64,000 nt of DNA from Photobacterium sanguinicancri (lineage in GTDB: Bacteria > Pseudomonadota > Gammaproteobacteria > Enterobacterales > Vibrionaceae): contig NZ_AP024850.1 of NCBI RefSeq assembly GCF_024346675.1, positions 1,674,001-1,738,000 of the forward strand. The letters run 5' to 3'. How positions within the stretch are numbered: the first letter of the stretch is position 1; every line of letters begins with the position of its first letter. The notes under the pieces were generated by a model that saw nothing but the letters and a program-made list of their open reading frames with translations, was not told where the DNA came from and did no database searches. The position numbers were made by a program, and so were the translations under genes. Positions 52,538 to 60,197 of this stretch are shown here, one piece after another.

Positions 52538-52600
52538 TTACTAACCACTCTTTAGGAATCCGTGTTTGTTCATAAGCCTTTAGTAATAAGTGTTTAGTAA
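52538..52600. promoter_or_regulatory. Two ROK operator copies in divergent promoter
   Basis: At 52538-52558 and 52580-52600 stand two 21-bp sequences that each agree at 17 positions with the perfect palindrome at 46068. Their centres are 42 bp apart, about four helix turns, so both would face the same side of the DNA. They lie between the ROK gene and the epimerase gene and could serve autoregulation and control of both directions. Confidence 0.7.
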
Positions 52601-52733
52601 TCCCTGTGACCTCGCTATCACTCAACGAACCATCATCCTCTTACAGTAGCTTTTATTAAGCAGATTTCGGGCTAATTACTTATTGAGTTAATTAACAAGT
52701 AGCACGGTATCACAACGGTAGAAGGGTTAATTT

Positions 52734-53687
52734 ATGGCAACTCACACACTCGAAAATGACACATTGAAACTGGTAATTAATGAGCGGGGTGGGGTTATTG
52801 ATGCCTTCCAATACACGTATAACAATGGATGCGAATATGTCTGCAATCAAGGCGAAGAACATGCTTTCAATATTCTGCGGCCACGAACAAAACTGAGTGA
52901 GCACAGCGCGGGGGAAGCCAGCATGTTCCCTATGGTGCCCATGGTGAACCGCATTCGAGGTAACAACTTTGAATGGCAGGGACGCCAAGTAACATTGCCG
53001 ATTAATTCACAAGTGGATCCCGATTTCTTTTTACACGGTGATGGCTGGTTAACCCATTGGCAACTGTGTCGGCAGAACCCGCAAGAGTTATGGCTTGAAT
53101 TAGTGATGACGTCAGACATTAAAGGTGTGTGTCACTACCAAGCCAAGCAGCGTTTTCAGCTAGAACAAGACAGCCTGATTGTCACCATGACAGTGACCAA
53201 CCTTAGCGAGGAAGCCTTTCCGTTCGGGGCGGGTTTTCATCCCTTCTTTCATTGCTTACCCGATACACAGGTGCAGTTCTCTGCGCTTGGCGTATGGCGG
53301 GAAGATGCGACTTATCTGCCAAGCGACTATACAACGGCTATTCCCACAGTATTCGATTTTGAACAAGCCAAACCTATCCCCAACGCATGGATAAACAATG
53401 GTTATCGGATGGATAAATCGGGGGTAACAGCCACCTTGAACCACAATAATGGGTTACTCGTCACGCTCACCAGCCCGTGCCATTACTTGCAAGTGTATAA
53501 ACCTGAAGGGCAAGCGGGTTTTCTGTGTTTAGAACCACAAAGCCAAGCGGTAAATGCCCACGCAGAATTAGCGTCGTTGGCTATAACACCATTAGATACG
53601 GCTAGTCACCGTGAAAGCCTAACAATATTGGCACCAAAGCAGAGCATGCAGATCACCATGACGATTAAGGTTCAGGCCACGGTGTAA
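52734..53687 (+). CDS. Aldose 1-epimerase-like protein
   Basis: The 317-residue protein has the galactose mutarotase-like fold. SMFPMVPMVNRIRGNNFEWQGRQ carries the Asn-Arg motif, FFLHGDGWLTHWQL the catalytic His, GAGFHPFFHCLP a second conserved His, and a late GFLCLEPQSQAVNAH the catalytic Glu. It probably interconverts anomers of the sugar imported by the adjacent porter. It is divergent from the ROK gene and ends at a strong terminator. Confidence 0.85.
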   Translation: MATHTLENDTLKLVINERGGVIDAFQYTYNNGCEYVCNQGEEHAFNILRPRTKLSEHSAGEASMFPMVPMVNRIRGNNFEWQGRQVTLPINSQVDPDFFLHGDGWLTHWQLCRQNPQELWLELVMTSDIKGVCHYQAKQRFQLEQDSLIVTMTVTNLSEEAFPFGAGFHPFFHCLPDTQVQFSALGVWREDATYLPSDYTTAIPTVFDFEQAKPIPNAWINNGYRMDKSGVTATLNHNNGLLVTLTSPCHYLQVYKPEGQAGFLCLEPQSQAVNAHAELASLAITPLDTASHRESLTILAPKQSMQITMTIKVQATV

Positions 53688-53691
53688 TACG

Positions 53692-53723
53692 CTCGAAACC
53701 TCGAAACCTCGAAACCTCGAAAC
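53692..53723. repeat. Octanucleotide tandem repeat, 4 copies
   Basis: Four perfect copies of CTCGAAAC follow the epimerase stop, and a partial fifth is mutated. It is in non-coding sequence between a stop and a terminator. It is the second 8-bp array in the window, with a different unit from that at 11859. Confidence 0.9.
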
Positions 53724-53765
53724 CTTGAAGCTCAACCTCCCGAACTTATTCCCTGCCTAAATCCT

Positions 53766-53806
53766 AAAAAGAAAAGCTATCACTCCAGTGCCTAGCTTTT
53801 CTTTTT
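53766..53806 (+). terminator. Strong terminator before cassette array
   Basis: Arms of 14 bp (AAAAAGAAAAGCTA and its complement) flank a 13-base loop and the right arm ends in a T-run. It separates the sugar locus from the cassette region. Confidence 0.85.
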
Positions 53807-53814
53807 TACTGTTG

Positions 53815-54036
53815 ATTTGTCCAAATAACCATACAAAAACCGAGTTTGATAATAAACATGTTGATATAATACCGCTCTCATATAATGAGTGCTTAGTTAG
53901 AACAATCATAGATAGGCTGAGTGAGGGGGTTACGTATGCGAATCGTTTATGCCATGCGGAGGTGATACTCGCTGCGGTAGATTGGTGCAGTGGTGGCGTG
54001 GATGTGGTTAGGCTAATCTACATATTCGGAGAATGT
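53815..54036 (+). promoter_or_regulatory. Leader block B of main cassette array
   Basis: The block is homologous to 41715-41935. It contains a near-consensus -10 TATAAT at 53874-53879 with T-rich sequence before it, and ends in a Shine-Dalgarno CGGAGAA before the first cassette gene. A longer frame through it (from 53788) reads as non-protein-like. It probably drives the first cassette gene. Whether it includes an attI site cannot be told, since no integrase gene is seen. Confidence 0.45.
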
Positions 54037-54597
54037 ATGCAGAAAAATAAGAAACCAACAGGGGTAAGCAGGAGAGTGTTGCAATCTATCAAGCATTTGC
54101 AAACTGATGATTTTGAGGGGGCTCTCGTTAATTTATTTCCGGCAATAGATCAAACGGCAAAACGACGAAGACCAAAAGATGGTGTAGGTAAAAGAATCAA
54201 AGCATTCCTAGAAGATGAAGAAAAACTAATCTCAACCATTGCCACAGGTAACTGTTTATCCAATATTGTATGTGATGGTATTAGCATTACAGATGCACTT
54301 TATAAGTTTGGTAGAACTTCAATTGCACATGAAGGTGAGCTCGACCCGAGGCTAGAGTTTAACTTGAATGGTTCGATACAGATCGGTTCAGATAAATGGA
54401 ATCTCCCAATAGGTTATATCACAGGCATGTGCGCAGCAGTGATTGTAGCCGAAGAGAATGTGGCAGAAAGTTTTGACGATCAATTGGTCATTTCCGTTTT
54501 TGGTAAGCAGTTTCCTGTCGAGTCACTATGGGGCAATTCTCAACAGATTAAGACACACATTTGCAACGAATTTAGAAATAGTGAACTCTTTGACTAA
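54037..54597 (+). CDS. Integron cassette protein, unknown
   Basis: The 186-residue soluble protein is not named. It contains LVNLFPAIDQTAKRRRPKDGVGKRIKAFLEDEE and YKFGRTSIAHEGELDP, a pattern seen in uncharacterised proteins with a conserved RTxxxHEG-type segment that may be catalytic or structural. The start at 54037 is chosen from its Shine-Dalgarno and the leader homology. It is followed directly by an attC site. Confidence 0.6.
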   Translation: MQKNKKPTGVSRRVLQSIKHLQTDDFEGALVNLFPAIDQTAKRRRPKDGVGKRIKAFLEDEEKLISTIATGNCLSNIVCDGISITDALYKFGRTSIAHEGELDPRLEFNLNGSIQIGSDKWNLPIGYITGMCAAVIVAEENVAESFDDQLVISVFGKQFPVESLWGNSQQIKTHICNEFRNSELFD

Positions 54598-54601
54598 ACT
54601 A

Positions 54602-54724
54602 GCCTAACACATATGCCATTAATACGACCAACGCTGGGTATTTTTGGTTGCAAATTGTAGCGTGGTGTTTAAGGTGGTTTTATTGAGTTTGGTGGTACGT
54701 TGCTCACCACTTAACGCGGCTACC
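54602..54724 (+). repeat. attC site
   Basis: It starts with GCCTAACACATATGCC, holds GGGTATTTTTGG and GTGTTTAAGGTGG, and ends CACCACTTAACGCGGCTACC. The left core is canonical; the right core is diverged. Confidence 0.75.
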
Positions 54725-54751
54725 AAAAGGGGGAATCCCCCCCTTAAATTG

Positions 54752-55030
54752 CTATTGATCCGATGCGATGAAATCTCGAATACCATCAGAATACCCAAGA
54801 GCGAATGCTTGGTGAACACTCTTATGTCGCCCATCGGCTCTTGCTTGGCTATCGCCCAATTCGTCGATATTTAAGTGGATCGAGTTTCTTAACTGTCGCC
54901 CTTGCTCATAACCGGAGTTGTATGCACATTGGCAACATTTATGGCGTCCATTGTCGTGCATTTGGTGGTTACTAAGGTTCGTGAGAACAGATTCATCTAA
55001 ACGGCGGATATGTGTTTGATTACAAGGCAT
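54752..55030 (-). CDS. Reverse-oriented cassette protein with GRHK repeats
   Basis: The 92-residue protein is transcribed against the rest of the array. It contains two similar units, NGRHKCCQCAYNSGYEQGRQ and DGRHKSVHQAFALGYSDGI, each with GRHK, an Ala and GYxxG. The first also has a Cys pair. It has an AGGAG Shine-Dalgarno and, upstream on the minus strand, a TTGCTA / TATGAT promoter-like pair, fitting reverse cassettes that bring their own promoter. Family unknown to me. Confidence 0.62.
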   Translation of the reverse strand: MPCNQTHIRRLDESVLTNLSNHQMHDNGRHKCCQCAYNSGYEQGRQLRNSIHLNIDELGDSQARADGRHKSVHQAFALGYSDGIRDFIASDQ

Positions 55031-55139
55031 AGCAAACTCCTATCATATAAAGTGTATAGCAAGTTATAATCGTATTTGCACATTAAGAACAATGCGTTAG
55101 ATCAAAGGTCTATTGCGCGTGGACGGAATTGGTATATAC

Positions 55140-55258
55140 AAACTGTTTAAGAGTAATTCGCAACGCGTGGCATTTTTTCTATGCGTTGAGTTTAGTGTTT
55201 AAGGTGTTATGCGGCGGCATCGGTATTGCTTTACTCACACCTTAACAAGTCGTTAAAT
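55140..55258 (+). repeat. attC site, VPR-like
   Basis: It has ATTCGCAACGCGTGGCATTT, its partner ATGCGTTGAG, GTGTTTAAGGTG and the end CACCTTAACAAGTCGTTAAA. This is the best-preserved Vibrio-type attC in the window. The gene-free stretch 55031-55363 holds this site plus short flanks. Confidence 0.88.
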
Positions 55259-55363
55259 GGCAAAAAATTCGATCTGTGTCGGAAGAATATTGACCATAAC
55301 ATGATGATATATCAAGACTAACTATAATCAGACATAGTGGATGGTTATAAAGTTAGAGGATAT

Positions 55364-55978
55364 ATGGTTACTGCAACTGAAAAGGCAGCACTAAAGGCAA
55401 AACTGGAAAATTATGAGGGCAAGGTTAATCATATGTACCTTGATTCGAAAGGTTATGTAACAGTAGGTGTTGGACATTTAATTAAAGATCTTGCTAGTGC
55501 ACAAAAAATCAATTTCAAAAAAACAAATGGATTATCAGCGACTGAAGACGAGATAAAAAGTGATTTTGAATCTGTAAAAAAACAGTTAAAAAATAGAGTT
55601 TCTAGCTACTATAAGAGGTTTGTTAGCTTAAAACTTCTAAATACGGAAATTGATACTTTAACTAACAAGCATATAGATAGTTTTGAGAATGAGCTGAAAA
55701 TTATTTTTCCTAGTTTTGCAACATATCCAACTGAAGTTAGGTTAGCTCTTTTTGATATCATTTTTAATGTTGGCATGACTGATTTGAATTCTAAGTGGCC
55801 TAACTTTAAAAAAGCAATAAAATCACAGGATTGGGAAACAGCGGCTAATGAATCCAATAGAAAACCGCCTGTTTCAGCTGAAAGAAATAAATATGTAAAA
55901 AATTTAATTTTGAAGGCGGCAGCAGACAAGAAAAAAAGAGAAGAAGCTAAAAAAAAGAAGGTGAAAAATGAGCAATAA
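55364..55978 (+). CDS. T4-type lysozyme (GH24-like)
   Basis: The 204-residue protein has the GH24 lysozyme start: KLENYEGKVNHMYLDSKGYV followed by TVGVGHLI, giving the catalytic Glu and the downstream Asp and Thr/Gly pattern. Later RLALFDIIFNVGMTDLNSKWPNF matches the second lobe. The C-terminal 25 residues are a Lys-rich tail (KKKREEAKKKK). No signal peptide is seen, so a peptidoglycan target would need a holin, a type VI system or similar. The ATG at 55364 with AGAGGA in front is preferred. It overlaps the next gene by 11 bp in one cassette. Confidence 0.82.
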   Translation: MVTATEKAALKAKLENYEGKVNHMYLDSKGYVTVGVGHLIKDLASAQKINFKKTNGLSATEDEIKSDFESVKKQLKNRVSSYYKRFVSLKLLNTEIDTLTNKHIDSFENELKIIFPSFATYPTEVRLALFDIIFNVGMTDLNSKWPNFKKAIKSQDWETAANESNRKPPVSAERNKYVKNLILKAAADKKKREEAKKKKVKNEQ

Positions 55979-56708
55979 ATCATGTTGTTTTTTTATTTTG
56001 CCAATATCGTTCATAGCCATGCTTTCAATTAGTGCGTGTAATGCAATTGAAAAAATACCTGTATCATTGGCTGATGGCCTAACTTTACCTGAGCTTTTAT
56101 CTTCCAATGTGGAGTTAATTAATGTAGATGAATTATCGACGTTAATAAAAGAACCTTGGTATTCTGAAATAGTAGTTAGGACAAATGGCGGGCATGAGTT
56201 AAGTTTATCTTCTTGTGATGAATATTTTATAGGCTCATCTCCTGAAGCACTAACAGTAAAACCATATGAGATGAATGCTTATCTTGAGCTAAAGGTTATG
56301 TGTGAAGCATCAAGGTTAATGTTAAGTGCAAAACCATCGAAGTTAAGCTATTTACCTATTCCTATATTAAAAGAAAGTTCGCCTGACTTTTGGCCGAAGC
56401 CATTATCTTTTATAACTTCATCAGCAGAGTCGAAACGAAGTAATCAAAACCCAGAGTTAAAGTATTGGTCTGATGTTACACCTATTACGAGTTTCAAAAA
56501 AAACTCTGAGTCAAGCTTTACGTATTATCACATTGGCGGATTTCAAGAGGTTGGTATTATTGGTAGAGGAGACCTCAATAATGATGAAATTGAGGATTTG
56601 ATTGTTGTAATTCGTGATCATGTATCAAATGGTAGTTACTTTAATATGCGCTTACTGGTTTTAAGCGTTGATAATCAGCAACGTTGGTCACTGATCTCAG
56701 AACATTAA
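55968..56708 (+). CDS. Predicted lipoprotein, partner of lysozyme
   Basis: The 246-residue product has a signal with a lipobox-like LSISAC, so it should sit in the periplasm on a lipid anchor. The last part (GRGDLNNDEIEDLIVVIRD) has a DxNxDxxxD calcium-binding-like loop as in FG-GAP/EF-type repeats. Its ATG lies inside the end of the lysozyme gene. A periplasmic protein tightly coupled to a peptidoglycan hydrolase fits the pattern of an immunity protein, which is inference. Confidence 0.65.
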   Translation: MSNKSCCFFILPISFIAMLSISACNAIEKIPVSLADGLTLPELLSSNVELINVDELSTLIKEPWYSEIVVRTNGGHELSLSSCDEYFIGSSPEALTVKPYEMNAYLELKVMCEASRLMLSAKPSKLSYLPIPILKESSPDFWPKPLSFITSSAESKRSNQNPELKYWSDVTPITSFKKNSESSFTYYHIGGFQEVGIIGRGDLNNDEIEDLIVVIRDHVSNGSYFNMRLLVLSVDNQQRWSLISEH

Positions 56709-56717
56709 GCATTCAAT

Positions 56718-56827
56718 ACATATGAGCCTTCGGGCCTCAAGCGGCAAAGTGGATCCTATCGACCGTGTTAGCGGTTGACAGTCGACTAACAAGCGCGTCC
56801 TCTTCGCTAGTCAGAATGGCCTTCAAG
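56718..56827 (+). repeat. 110-bp dispersed repeat, copy 1
   Basis: This block is about 90% identical to 57890-58003. It contains small palindromes (GACCG-CGGTT, GACTAAC-GCTAGTC) and the string CTAACAAGCGCGTCCTCTTC. Together with copy 2 it brackets the HNH endonuclease gene. It does not read as protein. Confidence 0.85.
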
Positions 56828-57061
56828 TGCACTGAGGCCATGAGTGATTAGAGTCTCTTTTTGTGAATGCTAGAGCATTGATTTTCTTGCGGCTCGTGTA
56901 GAATTTGGATATCACGCATCTTGCTTTCAATCTTTTGTGTTTATGGTGAATTCATTAGATCAGAAGGTAAGGTGCGTGTCTACTTATTGAACTACAAAGG
57001 TATTTTTTGGGGATTCGTAAGTGGCAGACGTTAGGTGCTATCAGTATATTGAGGAACAGTA
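56828..57061 (+). other. Region with attC-like right core before HNH gene
   Basis: Only GACGTTAGGTGC at 57028-57039 looks like an attC right end (core GTTAGGT). No standard left half was seen in the preceding 200 bp, possibly because the repeat displaced it. Confidence 0.4.
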
Positions 57062-57868
57062 ATGGAGCAGTTTTCAAAAAAACTTTCGGTAGAAGACTTC
57101 TTAGAGGTTACGGGTTATCCCATTTTTGACCGAATTAAGCAGCTAGTAGATTGTTTAGAGGTAAAGTATATACGCTGTTGGTCAACTGATGCTGTTACCA
57201 CTGCAGAAATTCACATCACTCACCCAGTAGCCAAGCACATTACTATCGGTACAGGAAAACACTATAGTGGTAGAACTCGAGTCGCAATAAGCCTAAAAGA
57301 AACGAGTTTATTTGAGAAGCTTTATGGAAAATTACCTCGAGAAAGCTCTTCAACTTACGTTAAATATAACGATGAAGGGTTTGAAATGCTCCAGCATATC
57401 GCTGGGAATTGGGAAAAAGTGCTCTCTCAGGGTGATGAAGATCTAATTAATACTATAAGCGTGGTTGCTGGTAGCAAGGATTATACAGAGTATGAGAAAA
57501 GTGCGCTGACTAAACAAAGAATTGGACACAGTACATATGCTAAGAAAGTAAAGGCTTCTGCTGGTAACAGGTGCCTTATTAATTCCAACATTAGTCGAAA
57601 TTTAATAGCGTCTCATATCAAGCCTTGGGCAGATTCTGAAAACTATGAAAAAGTGGATATTGCAAACGGTCTATGTCTATCTCCTAACTATGATGGCTTA
57701 TTTGAGGATGGAATAATAAGCTTTAATGATGATGGTAATATAATTATTAATGGCTTATCCAAATGTGAAATGAAGGCTTATGGGCTCACTGGCAAAGAAA
57801 TAATTACAGTTAATAAACCACAAATTAAGTATCTTTCCTGGCATCGAAAACATAGGCTTAAGAGTTAA
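57062..57868 (+). CDS. HNH endonuclease (restriction-like) cassette protein
   Basis: The 268-residue protein has an unassigned N-terminal region (1-150) and a C-terminal HNH_2-type nuclease. The latter has YAKKVKASAGNRCLI, then LIASHIKPWADSENYEKVDIANGLCLSPNYDGLFEDGIISFNDDGNI, with the His of SHIKPW and the Asn/His-like and Asp residues of the motif. This arrangement is shared with many stand-alone restriction endonucleases. No methyltransferase is adjacent, so it may target modified DNA or act as an abortive effector. Confidence 0.8.
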   Translation: MEQFSKKLSVEDFLEVTGYPIFDRIKQLVDCLEVKYIRCWSTDAVTTAEIHITHPVAKHITIGTGKHYSGRTRVAISLKETSLFEKLYGKLPRESSSTYVKYNDEGFEMLQHIAGNWEKVLSQGDEDLINTISVVAGSKDYTEYEKSALTKQRIGHSTYAKKVKASAGNRCLINSNISRNLIASHIKPWADSENYEKVDIANGLCLSPNYDGLFEDGIISFNDDGNIIINGLSKCEMKAYGLTGKEIITVNKPQIKYLSWHRKHRLKS

Positions 57869-57889
57869 TATCATAAGAACGCACATGAC

Positions 57890-58003
57890 ACATATGAGCC
57901 CTCGGGCGTCAAGCGGCAAAGTGGATCCTATCGACCGCGTTAGCGGTCGACTAAAAGTAGACTAACAAGCGCGTCCTCTTCGTTAGTCAGAATGGCCTTC
58001 AAG
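57890..58003 (+). repeat. 110-bp dispersed repeat, copy 2
   Basis: This is the partner of 56718-56827. Here the palindromes are perfect (GACCGC/GCGGTC and GACTAAC/GTTAGTC), so this copy may be closer to the original. The IS110 remnant follows it directly. Confidence 0.85.
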
Positions 58004-58620
58004 TTACGCTTGCGGCAAACACATATTGAGGATCTCTTACGCAGTTTCAACTGCTGCCTGTTTAGTTGCCTTCCATTGCGGTGAAACAGGGGCGCTAGAC
58101 ATTTATCGGTTAACCCACATCTGGCACTATTCAAAGAGTGATGGTTACGACATTCGTTCCAGTTGATTTCAGGCTCAGTGCGGGTGCAAACGTTCGCTTT
58201 GAGCATTGCATCATGACGCCGAATTTTCATTCGGCGACGTAATAAGTCACGTGTAGCACGCATTGATTTAGGGTAATGATAGGCGACAGGGAATGTACCC
58301 CCACGAAGTAGTTTAGCTATTTTAAAGGAATCAATTTAGTCGGTTTTAGCTTTACCGCCGTGAATTACTTTCATGTACAAAGCATGTCCGAGAATAAAGT
58401 CGACCGCATTGTCTTCGCACCAGTCGGCTACCAATACCAGCAATGCATACATTCAACGCCGACAATAATATTCCCGATATAGGGTTCAAGAATTCTCATT
58501 AAATGTTCGTGAGGCTTTAATCTCTTGATGGATACATATTTCACCATCATGGTTGATGATACAGATATATAAATAACAGATCATGGAGATCTATCCCGCA
58601 GTAATAAGGGGGGGCTTCGT
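58004..58620 (-). pseudogene. Decayed IS110-family transposase
   Basis: Read on the minus strand, fragments match the DEDD transposase of IS110/IS1111 elements: YCGIDLHD near the start, GNIIVGVECMH, VADWCEDNAVDFILGHALYMKVIHGGKAKTD, a TAA, IDSFKIAKLLRGGTFPVAYHYP and MRATRDLLRRR. At least one in-frame stop and several frameshifts are present and the C-terminal half is missing. The element is dead. IS1111-type elements that target attC sites are known. Confidence 0.8.
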
Positions 58621-58707
58621 ATAAAATTAGATATGAGTCTTCTCCGTTTGTTTGGTTTAGTCGCCTTTCAGCATACTCCTTTGGGGCATGTTGTCGGAGA
58701 AGGCTCA

Positions 58708-58807
58708 ATAAGTATCAAAGCAATTAAGGTGATGCTCGGCGGTTTTGGTATGGAGTTTAGTGTGCTTTGTTAGTTCTGTGAGGCACACCTTATTGCATGT
58801 GTTAAAT
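58708..58807 (+). repeat. attC-like site
   Basis: The site contains CAATTAAGGTGATGCTCGGC, GGTTTTGGT, and a right end ATTGCATGTGTTAAAT with core GTTAAAT. It shares the AAGGTGATG-CTCGG pattern with the next attC sites. Confidence 0.65.
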
Positions 58808-58816
58808 GAGGTACAT

Positions 58817-59425
58817 ATGACACAGTTTGAGTTTGGTTTAATGTTTATTGTTCCACTTTCAATATTAAGTGGGTTACTTTGTGTTTCATGGGCGTCAGGG
58901 AAAAATTTAAATTTAAAAATATGGGCTATAAATGGAGTTATTTTGGGGCCTTTTGCTCTATTTGTATTGGCATTTAAGAAAAGAAAAACTATTGATCCTC
59001 TAAGTCAAAGTAACCATAATTCAACATTTATGAGTAAATTACGTATTGTTGATGTTGCAGTTATTCTAATAATGGATGTTATTGCGATAAGTGTAGTCGC
59101 ATATTTAGTTCTGTCTCAGCAATTAGAGATTAATGAGTTTGAACAGAAAAATATGATTCAATTCGTGTTTTCTTTCTGTATGGTTTTTTTAAGTTTTGTT
59201 GTGATTTTTTCTAAGGATAAGTTTACTAACTTGTTCTTTTACATGATTTTAACTCTGTATCTTTTGAATTATTCGAGTTATGTTCTTCTATGGGAACCCA
59301 CTAATAGTTCTTCCGACTCAGTTAAGGCGTTAGTGGATCTGATTTTATCCCGATTGTTAATTATTAGAACAGTTCTCTGGCCAGTATATACTTTTGTGAA
59401 AGTAAAATTAGATCAGCGTCAGTAA
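58817..59425 (+). CDS. Cassette membrane protein
   Basis: The roughly 202-residue product has about six hydrophobic helices, starting LMFIVPLSILSGLLCVSWASG, and basic loops (FKKRKTIDPLSQS). No family recognised. The ATG at 58817 follows GAGGTACAT and is preferred to the 58745 start, which lies in the attC. Confidence 0.6.
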   Translation: MTQFEFGLMFIVPLSILSGLLCVSWASGKNLNLKIWAINGVILGPFALFVLAFKKRKTIDPLSQSNHNSTFMSKLRIVDVAVILIMDVIAISVVAYLVLSQQLEINEFEQKNMIQFVFSFCMVFLSFVVIFSKDKFTNLFFYMILTLYLLNYSSYVLLWEPTNSSSDSVKALVDLILSRLLIIRTVLWPVYTFVKVKLDQRQ

Positions 59426-59521
59426 GCACTCAATAGTGCTCAGGCTAGAAAAAAGTGGAACCAGTATTTAGTGACTTGAGTATCTAAATTAAAAATAACC
59501 ATTTGGTCACATTCGGCCCCA

Positions 59522-59624
59522 TTTAACAAAAAAATCAAGGTGATGCATACACTCGGAAATTTTGGTTTTGAGTTCGGCGTGCTTGGTTGGTTCAACGTGG
59601 TACACCTAGTTGTAGGCGTTAGGA
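59522..59624 (+). repeat. attC site
   Basis: It starts TTTAACAAAAAAATCAAGG, has ACACTCGG and TTTTGGTTTTGAG in the middle, and ends GTAGGCGTTAGGA with a canonical GTTAGGA right core. Confidence 0.82.
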
Positions 59625-59648
59625 AAATATTCATTCAATGTGGGTCTT

Positions 59649-60065
59649 ATGAATGTAATCAAAGAAACAAAGAAGATTATTAGGGTCATTTATTGGTATC
59701 AATACACTGGAGGTTTACACAGACCGCTTAATGGTTCCCATTTTCTTGGTGCAATCTACCTGATCTCTATGGGGGGAGTTTTTATTTTTGGGATATTTAA
59801 CTACTTAACAGCATTTCAGGTCAATCTTGTCATTAAGTATTATTATGTTTTTATTGGTGTTGGTTTTTTGCTTGGATTTTTCATTTGGCGATACGTGTGC
59901 TTGAAAAACAATGGGTATAAAGAAGGTGAAGGATATTTTGATTTAATACCCGAAAAGTCTAGAAAGAAAACGGGTTGGTGGATGAATCTAGTTTTTTCAG
60001 GTTTTTGTTTTTTTCCATATATATCATCTTTGCTACTTGGTATCGTAGTAAAAGTAATTAAATGA
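59649..60065 (+). CDS. Cassette membrane protein
   Basis: The 138-residue product has about four hydrophobic helices (FLGAIYLISMGGVFIFGIF, VFIGVGFLLGFFIW, FSGFCFFPYISSLLLGIV). No family recognised. It starts 25 bp after an attC right core and ends 20 bp before the next attC, a typical cassette fit. Confidence 0.6.
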   Translation: MNVIKETKKIIRVIYWYQYTGGLHRPLNGSHFLGAIYLISMGGVFIFGIFNYLTAFQVNLVIKYYYVFIGVGFLLGFFIWRYVCLKNNGYKEGEGYFDLIPEKSRKKTGWWMNLVFSGFCFFPYISSLLLGIVVKVIK

Positions 60066-60083
60066 GGTCTGCACTGCAACGTG

Positions 60084-60186
60084 TCTAACAAGGCCATCAA
60101 GTGTGGTGTGGACTTCGGTAGTTTTGGTTTGAAGTTCAGTTGGCTTGGTGAGTTCGGCGGGGGGCTCCTATGGCTGGCTTTAGGTA
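60084..60186 (+). repeat. attC site
   Basis: The left core TCTAACAAGGCCATCAAGTG is canonical. The middle has GGTAGTTTTGGTTTGAAGTT. The right end GGCTTTAGGT has lost one core base. Confidence 0.75.
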
Positions 60187-60197
60187 AAGGTAAGGAT

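Noticed and set aside
53788..54036. N-terminal extension of the first cassette gene
   Set aside because: This part is the leader block shared with 41715-41935, where the frame is not kept, so it is non-coding.
55094..55101. GCGTTAGA as an additional attC right core
   Set aside because: No matching left half was found, and it lies in the promoter region of the reverse cassette gene; chance occurrence is likely.
55609..55983. 124-residue minus-strand frame rich in Phe/Leu
   Set aside because: It is the antisense shadow of the Lys-rich lysozyme gene.
57940..58263. 107-residue minus-strand frame as a gene
   Set aside because: It is a fragment of the decayed IS110 transposase (MRATRDLLRRR) read on into the 110-bp repeat.
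60081..60197. N-terminal extension of the gene at 60198
   Set aside because: The extension is the translation of the attC site; the downstream ATG has a Shine-Dalgarno.
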